This document shows, piece after piece, positions 17,193 to 28,575 of a DNA stretch of 64,000 nucleotides. The notes under the pieces were generated by a model that saw only the letters and a list, made by a program, of their open reading frames with translations, ran no database searches and had not been told where the DNA came from. Source of the stretch: Sporosarcina sp. ANT_H38 (GTDB lineage Bacteria > Bacillota > Bacilli > Bacillales_A > Planococcaceae); assembly GCF_008369195.1 (NCBI RefSeq), contig NZ_VOBC01000001.1:434001-498000 (forward strand), given 5' to 3'. Within the stretch, counting starts at the first letter, position 1. Each line of letters starts with the position of its first letter. The position numbers and the translations under genes are program-made.

Positions 17193-17507
17193 GTCGTTCA
17201 GTTTTGTTTCTTCATCTACGAAGCTTCTGTAATGTTTATAGGCCTTGAAATTGAAAATGCCTACATAAGCTCCGAATAGGATAAATAAGGCAGCAATAAT
17301 ATATGTTGTGATACCGTCAAAAAGCATCAGCTGATTGAGTCCGAAAAACAACAACAAGCCTCCAAGAGAGGCGCCAGACATACTAGCATACATTTTTTTG
17401 CGTATTGGAAATAGTGACCTTGTGCGGAACTGCCGAGTCTTAAAGTAAAAATAGAAGACCGCAGAAGCAATGATGAAAAATACGAAAATGAAATTTATCG
17501 TTAACAT
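17187..17507 (-). CDS. ytpI: YtpI-family membrane protein
   Basis: This 106-residue protein has three hydrophobic segments (about 2-22, 46-64 and 69-88) and ends in a charged tail (VDEETKLNDN). Sequence and position between ytoI and nrnA match B. subtilis ytpI, whose function is unknown. It is transcribed opposite to both neighbours. Its terminator overlaps its stop codon. Confidence 0.85.
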   Translation of the reverse strand: MLTINFIFVFFIIASAVFYFYFKTRQFRTRSLFPIRKKMYASMSGASLGGLLLFFGLNQLMLFDGITTYIIAALFILFGAYVGIFNFKAYKHYRSFVDEETKLNDN

Positions 17508-17599
17508 GAAAGCCCTCCATTACATACAAACTTCTTACATTGTAGCGGCTTTTGGAGCAGAATGCGAACTGAATTTATCGAAGCTTGGGGGAATCGGAT

Positions 17600-18535
17600 A
17601 TGAAAAGACAAATCATCGACACAATTGAAAAGTACGATAAAATCATTATTCATCGTCATGTGAGACCTGATCCTGATGCATACGGATCACAATCAGGACT
17701 GAAGGAATTGATAAAAGCAAACTATCCTAGTAAGCAAGTGTTCGCAGTTGGCCAACACGAAGAATCACTTAGCTATCTAGCGCAACAAGATCACGTAGAA
17801 CGCTCGTTTTATGAAGGAGCTCTAGTGATTGTTACTGATACAGGAAACACGGGGCGAATTGACAGTGAGTTTTATACAGAAGGTGCTGTACTTATGAAAA
17901 TTGATCATCACCCCGATGCAGATCCTTACGGTGATATCAAATGGGTTAACACCTCAGCAAGCTCGACATCTGAAATGATCTACTCTTTGTACGAAGAAGG
18001 TAAACAGTCTTATGGCTGGAAAATGACCACTGATGCGGCTAGGCTACTATTTGCGGGAATTGTCGGAGATACGGGACGTTTTCTGTTCCCGAGTACAACT
18101 ACCAACACTTTTGAAGCCGTAAGTGAACTAATCAAATTTGATTTTAATCGTCCTGAATTATTTGCGGGGATGTACGAGGTTAAGAGAGAATTACTACATC
18201 TAAAAGGATATATGTACCAAAACTTTACAATGGACGAAAATGGAGCAGCATTCGTCAAAATAGATAAAATGACACTTAAAAAATTTGGGGTAACTGCATC
18301 TGATACATCGCAGCTCGTTGGGGCGCTAGGTGACGTGCAAGGGATTTGTGCATGGATAATATTCATAGAGGAAGAGGATCAAATTCGTGTCCGACTTCGT
18401 TCTAAGGGGCCTGTTATCAATGACTTGGCTGCTCAATATGGGGGCGGTGGACATCCTCTTGCCTCGGGAGCTTCTGTCCATTCATGGGAAGAAGTTGATG
18501 AAGTCATCACGAAGTTAAAGCAATTGTGTATATAA
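17600..18535 (+). CDS. nrnA: oligoribonuclease / pAp phosphatase NrnA
   Basis: NrnA (311 residues) degrades 2-5 nt RNAs and dephosphorylates 3'-phosphoadenosine 5'-phosphate. The DHH domain shows HRHVRPDPDA (metal site near residue 21), TDTGNTGR and the DHH motif in KIDHHPDAD. The DHHA1 domain ends in GGGGHPLASG. I start it at the ATG at 17600 because ggggga (17587-17592) serves as its ribosome site; a TTG at 17585 overlaps that site. dnaE follows after only 22 bp; ytrH and ytrI, found between them in B. subtilis, are missing. Confidence 0.95.
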   Translation: MKRQIIDTIEKYDKIIIHRHVRPDPDAYGSQSGLKELIKANYPSKQVFAVGQHEESLSYLAQQDHVERSFYEGALVIVTDTGNTGRIDSEFYTEGAVLMKIDHHPDADPYGDIKWVNTSASSTSEMIYSLYEEGKQSYGWKMTTDAARLLFAGIVGDTGRFLFPSTTTNTFEAVSELIKFDFNRPELFAGMYEVKRELLHLKGYMYQNFTMDENGAAFVKIDKMTLKKFGVTASDTSQLVGALGDVQGICAWIIFIEEEDQIRVRLRSKGPVINDLAAQYGGGGHPLASGASVHSWEEVDEVITKLKQLCI

Positions 18536-18557
18536 AAAAACAGGCGGAGGGATTGCA

Positions 18558-21500
18558 TTGACACTTGTCTATCCGCAAGTAGTAACTGGCGCAGATCTTC
18601 TGCGTGGCATCAATAAACTTGATTATCTAGCCCCGCTTCTGAAAAGGAGAGGGGCTAAAGCCGTCGCGATTGTTAACTCGAAATTGTACGGCGTTCAGTC
18701 ATTTTATAAAGTGATGAAAAAACATGAAATCCGCCCGGTTATCGGGCTATCTATCTTTTTGGAAATTGGAGAAGGGGTAGCTGTCCTACTTTATGTCTAT
18801 GCAAAAGATGATGAAGGCTATCGAAATCTACTGAAAATGAGCAGTGCCGTATCTGTAAGAGATTCTGAAACGCTGCCGCTGCAATGGTTGAAAGCATATA
18901 GTAAAGGCTGTATTATCGTTTATCCGTTGACGGATGTATCTTGGGGACCCTCCTTATCAGACATTGAGGAAGTTTTCCAGCGAGTCATAAAGGACTGCGA
19001 CAAGTCATCGATTATCATTGGTGTTGCCAGGGCAGGAGGTGTCAGACATCCTGATGAAGAATTAATTGAAAAAATTGCAGATATAACTAATACGCCTATA
19101 GCTGCGGTCTATGAAAGCAGGTACTCCGACAAGGAAGATGCATTCGCTTATGAAGTTGCAGAAGCGATTCGCACAGGATTCAAGCTAAATGACCCGGCTA
19201 GGCCTGAAAACAGGCAAAAGGCTGCATATATTCCTGAGGAAATTGAACTTACAGAATGGTTCTCTGACAGACCTGAATGGCTCACGAACACGTCGGACAT
19301 CCTCTTATCATGCGATGCGGCATTGCCCCCAAGTCAATCGCTTATGCCTGTATTTCCGGTTTCGGTAGGAGAAACAGCGACAAGATTACTGGAGCAAAAT
19401 AGCATGAAGGGTTTAAAAAAACGACTAGGCAAAGTGGATGAGGCATATGAAGAACGTCTCCTTTATGAGATTAGTGTAATTAGTGAGATGGGCTTTGCTG
19501 ATTACTTCCTGATTGTCGAAGATTTTATGCGTTACGCCAAAGAAAATGCTATCTTGACGGGGCCAGGGCGGGGGTCTTCTGCCGGATCTCTCGTTGCTTA
19601 TGCGCTTGGCATCACAGATGTAGATCCGATTAAATATGGGCTTATTTTTGAACGATTTCTCAATCCCGGCCGGGTAACAATGCCGGATATTGATATCGAC
19701 TTTGCGGATAATCGACGTGCAGAAGTAATTGACTATGTCGCACAGAAATACGGCAAGACAAATGTCGCACAAATCATTACGTTTGGTACGCTTTCCGCCA
19801 GGTCAGTCGCCCGAAATGTGGCACGTGTATTTGACTTTTCAAATGAAGAAATGGCCTACTTATCCAAGGAAATTCCAAATAGACATAGAATTACGCTTGA
19901 AGCGGCAGTTGCAGAATCGAGGGCGTTGCAAGATTGGATCGCAATTGATCCGCTGCGAAGTGACTGGCTTAAAGCAGCAATGAGCCTTGAAGGGTTGCCC
20001 CGTAATGCATCGACGCATGCTGCGGGTGTCATTTTATCGCCAGTTCCACTTGTTGAAGTGGTACCACTTCAAAGTGGGGCGGATGGAATTTACCTTACCC
20101 AGTGGCCAATGGGAGAAGTTGAGGAACAAGGTTTATTGAAAATGGATTTCCTTGGTCTGCGTAACTTAACTTTACTAGACCGTATCAGGTCGATGATTGC
20201 CTATGATAAAGGAATTCGTTTGGATTTTGAAAATATTCCTTTAAACGATGAAAAGACATTCGAACTCTTTAGAGCCGGAGATATGATGGGCATTTTTCAA
20301 TTTGAATCAGATGGAATGAGAGATGCGCTTCGCTTGATACGGCCAACTAAATTCGAAGATATTTTTGCGATTAACGCACTTTACCGACCGGGCCCGATGG
20401 ACAATATACCACTTTATAGCAGACGTAAAAATGAAAATGAAAAAATAACGTATATTCATCCGCTACTTGAATCAGTTTTGAAAGAAACATATGGCGTTAT
20501 CGTTTATCAAGAACAAATTATGGAAATTGCGGTTCGCGTGGCAGGATTCACGATGGGTGAAGCGGATCTGCTAAGGCGTGCCGTCAGTAAAAAGAATCGA
20601 GTGAATCTAGAAAAAGAACGAATTCGTTTTACACAAAAAGCCATCGAAAATGATTTTCCTGAAAATGCAGCTGTTGCAATTTATGATCTAATTGTAAAGT
20701 TTGCGGATTACGGATTTCCGAAAAGTCATGCTGTTGCATACTCACTCATTTCATACCAGCTTGCTTATTTGAAAGCGAATGAACCCGCATATTTTTACGC
20801 TGCACTCCTTTCATCAATGACTGGAAATAATGACAAAGCAATGGAGTTGATGCGCGAATCTGAGGTAGTAGGTGTTAAAATTCTTCCGCCGTCTATTAAG
20901 CGCAGTAAATATACGTATACAGTTGAGAAAGGGGCCATTCGGATTGGTCTTGGAGCTATTAAAGGTGTGACGCCTACATTTTACGATGCTTTAAAGCGTG
21001 CAAGGAAGTCTGGTGGGAATTGGAAAACATTATTTGATATGGCAGCATCAGTTGGTGGTGATGTGTTCACTGAGAAGGCGATTGGACCGCTTGTAAAAGC
21101 AGGGGCACTCGATGAGTTCGGAGAATCACGGGCTATTTTACTCGCCTCGATTGACGCGGCGATATCTCATGCGTTGTTCATCCGCCCTGATGATGGCGAT
21201 GATTTATTGAGTGAAGTACTTCGTTCGGTAGCAAGCCCAAAATATTCTCCAGGGGGTACGATGCCGCGCATGACGTTGCTCGAATTTGAAAGAGAAGTGC
21301 TTGGTTTCTATCTTTCAGAACACCCTGCAGCAGAAGCGAAAAAGGCAGCGGGCGGTGGATTTCATACGATTTCTTCGATTGACACAATTCCGGACCGCGC
21401 GTATGTGAAAATGGTAGGTCTAGTTATCGAGATTAAACGAATAAGAACGAAAAAAGGCGAATCAATGGCATTTGTTACGATTCAAGATGAGACGGGACAA

Positions 21501-21641
21501 ATTTCTTGTACTTTATTTCCAAAACAATATACGATTTCAGAAAGTCAGCTTACTGAAATGACGATAATCCATGTCGAAGGAACTGTTGAACGTCGTAGAG
21601 GGAAGCCACAAATACTTGTTCAACAAACGAAAAATAGTTAA
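18558..21641 (+). CDS. dnaE: DNA polymerase III alpha subunit DnaE
   Basis: DnaE (1027 residues) extends RNA primers during lagging-strand synthesis alongside PolC. The palm has the catalytic Asp motif PDIDIDF; other family blocks are GPGRGSSAGSLVAYALGITDVDP, ALYRPGPMDN, YGVIVYQEQIM and NASTHAAGV. The N-terminal PHP domain lacks the metal-binding HxH (YPQVVTGADLL instead), so proofreading by it is unlikely. The protein ends soon after the OB domain and is about 90 residues shorter than B. subtilis DnaE, with a terminator immediately after the stop. The TTG start at 18558 follows ggcggagg. Confidence 0.95.
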   Translation: MTLVYPQVVTGADLLRGINKLDYLAPLLKRRGAKAVAIVNSKLYGVQSFYKVMKKHEIRPVIGLSIFLEIGEGVAVLLYVYAKDDEGYRNLLKMSSAVSVRDSETLPLQWLKAYSKGCIIVYPLTDVSWGPSLSDIEEVFQRVIKDCDKSSIIIGVARAGGVRHPDEELIEKIADITNTPIAAVYESRYSDKEDAFAYEVAEAIRTGFKLNDPARPENRQKAAYIPEEIELTEWFSDRPEWLTNTSDILLSCDAALPPSQSLMPVFPVSVGETATRLLEQNSMKGLKKRLGKVDEAYEERLLYEISVISEMGFADYFLIVEDFMRYAKENAILTGPGRGSSAGSLVAYALGITDVDPIKYGLIFERFLNPGRVTMPDIDIDFADNRRAEVIDYVAQKYGKTNVAQIITFGTLSARSVARNVARVFDFSNEEMAYLSKEIPNRHRITLEAAVAESRALQDWIAIDPLRSDWLKAAMSLEGLPRNASTHAAGVILSPVPLVEVVPLQSGADGIYLTQWPMGEVEEQGLLKMDFLGLRNLTLLDRIRSMIAYDKGIRLDFENIPLNDEKTFELFRAGDMMGIFQFESDGMRDALRLIRPTKFEDIFAINALYRPGPMDNIPLYSRRKNENEKITYIHPLLESVLKETYGVIVYQEQIMEIAVRVAGFTMGEADLLRRAVSKKNRVNLEKERIRFTQKAIENDFPENAAVAIYDLIVKFADYGFPKSHAVAYSLISYQLAYLKANEPAYFYAALLSSMTGNNDKAMELMRESEVVGVKILPPSIKRSKYTYTVEKGAIRIGLGAIKGVTPTFYDALKRARKSGGNWKTLFDMAASVGGDVFTEKAIGPLVKAGALDEFGESRAILLASIDAAISHALFIRPDDGDDLLSEVLRSVASPKYSPGGTMPRMTLLEFEREVLGFYLSEHPAAEAKKAAGGGFHTISSIDTIPDRAYVKMVGLVIEIKRIRTKKGESMAFVTIQDETGQISCTLFPKQYTISESQLTEMTIIHVEGTVERRRGKPQILVQQTKNS

Positions 21642-21672
21642 GAGGCATGCGGAAACAACAGGCATGCCTCTT
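21640..21672 (+). terminator. terminator overlapping the dnaE stop
   Basis: A perfect 11-bp stem (21640-21650 with 21662-21672) begins inside the stop codon. The T-tract is short. Confidence 0.65.
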
Positions 21673-21729
21673 TAAAATTTCATATGTATGTGTTGTGTTA
21701 TGCGATTTGAATCAATTTCCAACTTTCAC

Positions 21730-21758
21730 TTTACGTTCAGCATCGTTTTCTGTATGCT
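21730..21758 (+). promoter_or_regulatory. promoter of the gntR-accD-accA unit
   Basis: TTTACG (21730-21735), a 17-bp spacer and TATGCT (21753-21758). The predicted start site falls at the edge of the palindrome at 21768-21782. Confidence 0.5.
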
Positions 21759-21767
21759 AAAGACAGG

Positions 21768-21782
21768 AGTGGTCAGACCACT
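21768..21782. promoter_or_regulatory. FadR-type operator palindrome
   Basis: AGTGGTCAGACCACT is a perfect 15-base palindrome containing TGGTnnnACCA, the core recognised by FadR-subfamily GntR regulators. It lies at the predicted transcription start, 33 bp before a GntR gene. Autoregulation of the regulator-accDA unit is the simplest reading. Confidence 0.65.
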
Positions 21783-21815
21783 TTTCATCATTTATATTTC
21801 CAAAGGGGTCCACGC

Positions 21816-22475
21816 ATGCAAAATCCAAAACCATCGTCGAAAATGTTTCTAGATATTGTCGGTAAACTTAAATCGATAATTAACGAAGAAGGCATTGAAA
21901 CCGGTGGAAAGCTGCCTTCCGAACGTGAACTGGCAGAGCGTCTACAGGCAGGAAGATCCACGGTTCGTGAAGCGTTACGAAGTTTGGAACTGCTCGGGAT
22001 TATCGAAACTCGGCGTGGTGAAGGGACTTTCCTTGTCGATTTCAGGAAGCATCAACTTGTTGAAGTTCTTGCAGCTTTCATCTTGCAACAGCCAGATTCT
22101 GTTAGTGATGTTCAGGAAACACGTAGAATTCACGAAACGGCGGCAATCCTTGCTATATGTAAGGACAGAGCATTACGAGCATTACCAGTATGGGAGAGCT
22201 TGCTAAAAAAAATCGATCAGGATGGGGAAATTTTACGAGAGGACCTTGTCCGTGAGATGATTGTTGCGTCAGGAAATCGATTGTCTCTTAAAATTTGGTT
22301 TATATTAAAACAATATAGTAAAGTTCCATTCAGTGAAATGACAAAAGTTGATGAAAATGATAGTGTGAAAATGTTGCTACAAAACTTGTGCGATGGCAAC
22401 GTGATTGCCACATTGGAAGCTTATTCTGAATGGATTGAATTAGTTGAAAGTGAAAGAGGGGACAATGATAAATGA
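21816..22475 (+). CDS. GntR-family (FadR subfamily) transcriptional regulator
   Basis: This 219-residue protein has an N-terminal GntR winged helix (about 10-75: [40 protein letters not shown], split by family into recognition helix and wing). A shorter helical C-terminal domain follows that matches FCD-type effector domains poorly. Its ATG at 21816 follows aaagggg. Its end overlaps accD by 4 bp (ATGA), so it is translated with the acetyl-CoA carboxylase genes and may control them from the palindrome at 21768-21782. The effector is unknown; an acyl-CoA or malonyl-CoA type ligand is a guess from context. Confidence 0.88.
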   Translation: MQNPKPSSKMFLDIVGKLKSIINEEGIETGGKLPSERELAERLQAGRSTVREALRSLELLGIIETRRGEGTFLVDFRKHQLVEVLAAFILQQPDSVSDVQETRRIHETAAILAICKDRALRALPVWESLLKKIDQDGEILREDLVREMIVASGNRLSLKIWFILKQYSKVPFSEMTKVDENDSVKMLLQNLCDGNVIATLEAYSEWIELVESERGDNDK

Positions 22476-23332
22476 TTCGCGATATATTTATGAAAAACAG
22501 GAAAAAGCATATGACGACGATTCCTTCCGTTGACGCTAAAAATGATGTCCCGGAAGGAATCATGACAAAATGTCCAGAATGTAAAAACATTATTTTAACA
22601 AAGGATTTAATCAAACTAATGAAAGTTTGCCCCAAATGTGATCATCATTTGAAGATGACAGCAGCTGAACGTGTGGCCTGCTTGTTTGATGAAGAGACAT
22701 TCGAATCGATTGATGATCATCTGAAAACGGAAAACCCTCTTAATTTCCCTGCTTACACTGAAAAAATTGAGTCAGATTCGAGAAGAACTGGTTTGAATGA
22801 GGCAGTTCTTACTGGAACGGGTAAAATCGATGGATTGGAAATTGCTGTAGCCATTATGGATGCACATTTCCGTATGGGATCGATGGGGTCGGTTGTTGGT
22901 GAAAAGATTACTCGCGCAATTGAAAAAGCGACCGATCTTGGTATTCCAATGATTATTTTTTCAGCGAGTGGTGGTGCACGTATGCAAGAAGGCGTATTAT
23001 CGCTCATGCAGATGGCAAAATCAAGTGTCGCGCTTAATCGTCATTCCAAAAAAGGACTGCTTTATATATCCGTTATGACGTATCCAACGACAGGCGGTGT
23101 AACGGCAAGTTTTGCATCAGTCGGCGATATTAATATCGCAGAACCTAAAGCACTTATCGGATTTGCAGGTAGACGCGTAATCGAGCAAACTGTTAGAGAA
23201 AAATTACCGGATGATTTCCAAACTGCGGAATTCTTGCTGGATCACGGCCAATTGGACGCAGTCGTTCACCGTGCGGACATGAAAGAAACCTTATCTAAGA
23301 TCGTTCGACTTCACGTGAAGGGGGCTAACTGA
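22472..23332 (+). CDS. accD: acetyl-CoA carboxylase carboxyltransferase beta subunit
   Basis: AccD (286 residues) forms the carboxyltransferase with AccA, moving CO2 from carboxybiotin to acetyl-CoA to make malonyl-CoA. The zinc ribbon is intact: Cys34, Cys37, Cys53 and Cys56 (KCPEC, then VCPKC). The crotonase-like core shows [11 protein letters not shown], the oxyanion region [11 protein letters not shown], and [12 protein letters not shown]. It overlaps the regulator gene by ATGA and is followed one base later by accA, a tight operon. Confidence 0.96.
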   Translation: MIRDIFMKNRKKHMTTIPSVDAKNDVPEGIMTKCPECKNIILTKDLIKLMKVCPKCDHHLKMTAAERVACLFDEETFESIDDHLKTENPLNFPAYTEKIESDSRRTGLNEAVLTGTGKIDGLEIAVAIMDAHFRMGSMGSVVGEKITRAIEKATDLGIPMIIFSASGGARMQEGVLSLMQMAKSSVALNRHSKKGLLYISVMTYPTTGGVTASFASVGDINIAEPKALIGFAGRRVIEQTVREKLPDDFQTAEFLLDHGQLDAVVHRADMKETLSKIVRLHVKGAN

Positions 23333-23333
23333 C

Positions 23334-24287
23334 ATGAGTAAGACGTTGAAATTCGAAGAGCCGATTGTTAAGCTACGCGAGAAAATCGTGGATCTTGAAG
23401 AGTTCACGGCAAACAACTCAGTTGACCTTTCAGGTGAAATCGAAACGTTAAAAGTACGTTTGAAGAACTTGGAAGAAGAGATTTACGAGAACATGGAACC
23501 GTGGGACCGTGTTCAAGTTGCGAGGCACCCGGAACGCCCGACTACACTTGATTATATCGAAATACTATTTGAAGATTTCATGCAATTGCACGGGGATCGT
23601 GCTTATGGCGATGATGCTGCAATCATTGGAGGTATCGCTTCATTTGAAAAAACTCCGGTAACAATCATAGGTCATCAACGAGGTAGAGATACGAAAGAGA
23701 ATGTGAAACGAAACTTTGGTATGCCTCATCCAGAAGGTTATCGGAAAGCTTTGCGACTTATGAAACAAGCGGAAAAATTTGATCGTCCAATCATATGTTT
23801 CATCGATACGAAAGGGGCTTATCCGGGTAAAGCTGCTGAAGAGCGCGGTCAAGCTGAAGCGATTGCCCGAAACCTAGTTGAAATGGCGGGACTTACAGTA
23901 CCGGTCCTTTCAATTGTTATTGGTGAGGGAGGAAGCGGAGGGGCGTTAGGGCTTGGCGTTTCTAACCATATTCTCATGCTTGAGAATTCTTGGTATTCAG
24001 TTATTTCTCCTGAAGGGGCAGCAACAATACTTTGGAAAGATGCATCACTTGCAAAACAGATGGCGGAAGCTATGAAAATTACAGCTCCACACTTGAAAGA
24101 AATGGGAATTATCGATGATATTATTCCTGAAGTACGGGGTGGTGCGCATCGTGATTCGAAAGCGCAAGCTATTAGTATCGGAAATGCAATTCGAACTTCC
24201 TTGGATGAATTAGGAACACTGGATGGCAAAGGTCTTGTTGACCATCGTTATGATAAATTCCGCCGTATTGGCGTTTTTTCTGAATAA
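23334..24287 (+). CDS. accA: acetyl-CoA carboxylase carboxyltransferase alpha subunit
   Basis: AccA (317 residues) is the partner of AccD in the carboxyltransferase. Family blocks include an N-terminal helical region, the segment [11 protein letters not shown], then [44 protein letters not shown] and [13 protein letters not shown]. The ATG at 23334 follows gaaggggg and nearly abuts accD. Biotin carboxylase and carrier subunits are not in this window. Confidence 0.96.
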   Translation: MSKTLKFEEPIVKLREKIVDLEEFTANNSVDLSGEIETLKVRLKNLEEEIYENMEPWDRVQVARHPERPTTLDYIEILFEDFMQLHGDRAYGDDAAIIGGIASFEKTPVTIIGHQRGRDTKENVKRNFGMPHPEGYRKALRLMKQAEKFDRPIICFIDTKGAYPGKAAEERGQAEAIARNLVEMAGLTVPVLSIVIGEGGSGGALGLGVSNHILMLENSWYSVISPEGAATILWKDASLAKQMAEAMKITAPHLKEMGIIDDIIPEVRGGAHRDSKAQAISIGNAIRTSLDELGTLDGKGLVDHRYDKFRRIGVFSE

Positions 24288-24300
24288 AAGATAGAAATGG

Positions 24301-24327
24301 CTGACCGCATTTATTAGTGTTTATAAT
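24301..24327 (+). promoter_or_regulatory. probable pfkA promoter
   Basis: TATAAT (24322-24327) is a perfect -10; the best -35 is CTGACC (24301-24306) at a short 15-bp spacing. The -10 is convincing, the -35 is not. Confidence 0.4.
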
Positions 24328-24339
24328 AAACTAAACTAA

Positions 24340-25320
<981 letters not shown>

Positions 25321-25356
25321 CTGGGTGTTTAAAAAACATAAAAGAGGCGATAGTTG

Positions 25357-27117
25357 ATGAGAAAAACGAAAATTGTATGTACGATTGGTCCTGCAAGTGA
25401 ATCACCGGAATTATTGGAACAACTTATTGACGCAGGTATGAATGTAGCGAGGCTCAATTTTTCCCATGGTAATCATGAGGAACATAAAGCTCGCATGGAT
25501 ACCATAAAAAAGGTTGCTCGTGAAAAAGGTAAAGTTGTTGGAATTCTGCTTGATACGAAAGGTCCTGAAATTCGGACACACTCCATGGAAAACGGTAAGT
25601 TGGAACTTGTAGCAGGACAAAATATTGATATTTCCATGACGCAAGTTGTAGGAAATAATGATGTGTTTTCAGTCAGTTACGGTAAACTGATCGAAGATGT
25701 AAGCAAGGGTTCTGTCATACTCTTAGACGATGGCCTAATCCAATTAGAAGTCACAGGTAAAGATGAAGAACGTGGGTTAATCCATACACTGATCATTAAT
25801 TCGGGTTCGTTAAGCAATAATAAAGGTGTTAACGTACCGGGTGTTTCTGTACAACTTCCTGGAATGACTGAAAAAGATGCTGCTGATATCCTGTTTGGTA
25901 TTAAGGAAGGTGTCGATTTCATAGCGGCCTCATTCGTAAGACGGGCATCTGATGTTATGGAAATACGTGCTCTTCTAGAGAAGAACAACGGCGGTAATAT
26001 ACAAATTATTCCCAAAATAGAAAATCAAGAAGGCGTCGATAACATCGATGAAATCCTGAATGTTTCAGATGGTCTTATGGTTGCGCGTGGAGATCTAGGT
26101 GTAGAGATTCCACCAGAAGAAGTACCGTTGGTTCAGAAAAATTTGATAGAAAAATGTAACCAGGCGGGTAAACCAGTGATCACAGCAACACAAATGCTCG
26201 ACTCAATGCAGCGTAACCCGCGTCCTACACGTGCGGAAGCGAGCGATGTAGCGAATGCGATTTTTGACGGTACTGATGCAATTATGCTGTCAGGAGAGAC
26301 CGCAGCGGGAATTTATCCGATCGAATCAGTCGAGACGATGGATAGAATTGCGCGTACTACGGAAGCGGCAATCGATTATCGTTCCGTCGTTTCAACACGT
26401 CGACGTGAAAAACACGGCAATATGACCGAAGCGATTGGACAAGCTGCTGCATACACGGCTATCAACTTGAAAGTGAAGGCTGTCCTTGCTCCAACAGAAA
26501 GTGGTCATACTGCTAAAATGATTGCTAAATACCGTCCGGGTTGTCCAGTCATTGCGGTAACTTCATCCGAAGCCTGTTCTAGAAAACTATCACTCGTCTG
26601 GGGTGTCTATCCGATTGTTGGTAAAAAAGTTTCTTCGATTGATGAAATCTTACAAGAGTCTGTCGAAGAGAGTGTCAAACATCAGTATGTCGGACATGGT
26701 GACGTTGTTATCATTACGGCTGGTGTTCCAGTTGGTGAGGCGGGAACGACAAACTTGATGAAAATTCATGTCATTGGGGATTTGCTTGCACGTGGACAAG
26801 GGATTGGCAAAAATGTAGCTTATGGTCGAACTGTTGTGGCTAAAAATGCAGCTGAAGCATTGGCATATGATACAGAAGGAGCGATTCTTATAACAAACGC
26901 ATCTGATCGTGATATGATGCCTGCCATCGAGAAATGTGCAGGGCTGATTACGGAAGAAGGCGGATTGACAAGTCATGGCGCTATTGTTGGACTAAGTCTT
27001 GGAATTCCAGTAATTGTCGGTGTTGAAGATGCTACCGAGCTTATTCAACATGGCAAGGAAATTACGATGGATGCTGAATCTGGCGTTATTTACAACGGGC
27101 ACGCTAGCGTTTTATAA
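25357..27117 (+). CDS. pyk: pyruvate kinase with C-terminal PEP-utiliser domain
   Basis: This enzyme (586 residues) makes pyruvate and ATP from phosphoenolpyruvate. The core carries [46 protein letters not shown] and ATQMLDSM. An extra C-terminal domain of about 110 residues contains [13 protein letters not shown], the phospho-His-type block of PEP-utilising enzymes, as in Geobacillus and B. subtilis Pyk. I choose the ATG at 25357; a TTG directly upstream is in frame. The Shine-Dalgarno is aagaggcg. Confidence 0.96.
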   Translation: MRKTKIVCTIGPASESPELLEQLIDAGMNVARLNFSHGNHEEHKARMDTIKKVAREKGKVVGILLDTKGPEIRTHSMENGKLELVAGQNIDISMTQVVGNNDVFSVSYGKLIEDVSKGSVILLDDGLIQLEVTGKDEERGLIHTLIINSGSLSNNKGVNVPGVSVQLPGMTEKDAADILFGIKEGVDFIAASFVRRASDVMEIRALLEKNNGGNIQIIPKIENQEGVDNIDEILNVSDGLMVARGDLGVEIPPEEVPLVQKNLIEKCNQAGKPVITATQMLDSMQRNPRPTRAEASDVANAIFDGTDAIMLSGETAAGIYPIESVETMDRIARTTEAAIDYRSVVSTRRREKHGNMTEAIGQAAAYTAINLKVKAVLAPTESGHTAKMIAKYRPGCPVIAVTSSEACSRKLSLVWGVYPIVGKKVSSIDEILQESVEESVKHQYVGHGDVVIITAGVPVGEAGTTNLMKIHVIGDLLARGQGIGKNVAYGRTVVAKNAAEALAYDTEGAILITNASDRDMMPAIEKCAGLITEEGGLTSHGAIVGLSLGIPVIVGVEDATELIQHGKEITMDAESGVIYNGHASVL

Positions 27118-27127
27118 ATAAGATAAG

Positions 27128-27162
27128 GCTGCTTCCGATATGCTCGGTAAGCAGCTTTTTTT
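27128..27162 (+). terminator. terminator after pyk
   Basis: The stem gctgcttccga/tcggtaagcagc (27128-27138 with 27144-27155, one bulge) is followed by seven T residues. Confidence 0.85.
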
Positions 27163-27179
27163 AGGAGATGAATTTTAAC

Positions 27180-27563
27180 TTGAAATGGATTGTACTCACA
27201 TTTATTGCTGTTCCAACGGCTGAACTTGCTTTACTAATTTATTCAGGGAAGACGCTTGGGCTTGTGCCAACAATAGCTATTATCCTTATTACAGGACTAG
27301 GAGGGGCATACCTCGCTAAGCGTCAAGGGATGAAAGCTTGGACTGATTTAAAAACGCGTATGACAGTTATGGAGACTCCTGGAGATGCACTTATTGATAG
27401 TCTTTGTATCCTGTTTGGTGGAATTCTGTTAATTATGCCCGGTTTCATCACCGACCTTGTCGGCTTTTTATTACTATTCAAAGGACCAAGAAATAGTATC
27501 AGGCCATTCATTCAAAATTGGATCTATAAAAAAATGAAAAATGGACAAATTGTCATCCGATAA
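27180..27563 (+). CDS. fxsA: FxsA-family membrane protein
   Basis: This 127-residue membrane protein has several hydrophobic segments, the family motif TEL/AEL near residue 15 (VPTAELALLIYSG) and the GGILLIMPGFITDLVG block. E. coli FxsA affects phage T7 exclusion by F plasmids; the normal role is unclear. The TTG at 27180 is preferred because aggaga (27163-27168) lies 11 bases before it, while the ATG at 27168 overlaps that site. The last 11 bp overlap the oppositely oriented ytvI gene. Confidence 0.85.
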   Translation: MKWIVLTFIAVPTAELALLIYSGKTLGLVPTIAIILITGLGGAYLAKRQGMKAWTDLKTRMTVMETPGDALIDSLCILFGGILLIMPGFITDLVGFLLLFKGPRNSIRPFIQNWIYKKMKNGQIVIR

Positions 27564-28527
27564 ACAAAGGGTGTTGTCTTACTTTCAATGCAGCAAAAAG
27601 TAAGAATGGCGTTAGCAAAATACCGGGTAAACCGAACAGATAGAAAGAAGAAATTGTTATAAAAAAAGCATGAATTGGCTTCAATTGGAAGGTGGATGCC
27701 CACATATATGATTCGGCCATTTGTCTTGATATCATGGTGAATATATATAGTAAAATGAGTGCAATTCCTATATATAAATTGTTTGTGTATAGGAAGAAAG
27801 CAGCCATGGGCAGTAGGAACAGGCCGATACCGAGGAATGGTAGGCTATCTGCCAGAGAGATAAGAAAAGCATTTCCAATTGGTGACTCGAACTGAAGAAA
27901 GATGAACCCCATTGTAATAATTAGGAATGTAAGGGAAAATAAGCGAGCCTCTACTGAAATGAAAGTTCCGATAAGTTGACCAGATTTTGTGAACATCCTT
28001 TTCGCAGGTTGGCGTATGGTGATTGGGAAGTAGACTAGAAACCAGTATCGGTTTTTTCCGGATTCGCGTAAGGCGAAAAAGTAAGCAACGAGGAAAATGA
28101 ATAAACTGAATAGCTGTTGAAATATGGTACTAATCATCGATAAGGTGTATTCTAAAAGAGCATGGCCATATTCGACAACCTTATCCTCGAGAAAAGTGAA
28201 CAATTTGCTTGCAATGTCCGTATTTTGAGTAATCGGTGCTATATGGCGTTCGACGGCTGGAACGGTGTCAATAAGACCGTGAATTGCGATAAAAGTGAAC
28301 GCACTCATCAAAAAGAGCATAAGTGCAATAACGAATAATGTTGCTATTGTAAGCGGAAGCTTGGTCACTGAGCGGACGGACGATAGGATAGGTGCAGTAA
28401 AGTAAGCGATAATGACAGCGATTGCCGCTGGGGGAACAGCAAACAGGATAATACCTGTCAAAACAGCAGGCAACCATTTGATAAAAACCGATTGAAAAGC
28501 CTGTTGTCTGTTACTATTTTTCGGCAT
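27553..28527 (-). CDS. ytvI: AI-2E-family permease (YtvI-like)
   Basis: This 324-residue membrane protein has an AI-2E transporter/PerM-type layout: two to three N-terminal membrane segments, a soluble stretch (about 90-130), then five further segments with SLADSLPFLGIGLFLLPMA. The B. subtilis member at this position (ytvI) is linked to sporulation in annotation. The start at 28527 is favoured by aaaagggagt on the reverse strand; an upstream ATG at 28566 has no such site. Its stop overlaps the end of fxsA. Confidence 0.8.
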   Translation of the reverse strand: MPKNSNRQQAFQSVFIKWLPAVLTGIILFAVPPAAIAVIIAYFTAPILSSVRSVTKLPLTIATLFVIALMLFLMSAFTFIAIHGLIDTVPAVERHIAPITQNTDIASKLFTFLEDKVVEYGHALLEYTLSMISTIFQQLFSLFIFLVAYFFALRESGKNRYWFLVYFPITIRQPAKRMFTKSGQLIGTFISVEARLFSLTFLIITMGFIFLQFESPIGNAFLISLADSLPFLGIGLFLLPMAAFFLYTNNLYIGIALILLYIFTMISRQMAESYMWASTFQLKPIHAFFITISSFYLFGLPGILLTPFLLFAALKVRQHPLFIG

Positions 28528-28575
28528 TTTCTGACTCCCTTTTCCTAAAACTAAAAACAAAAACAAGCGTATCCA

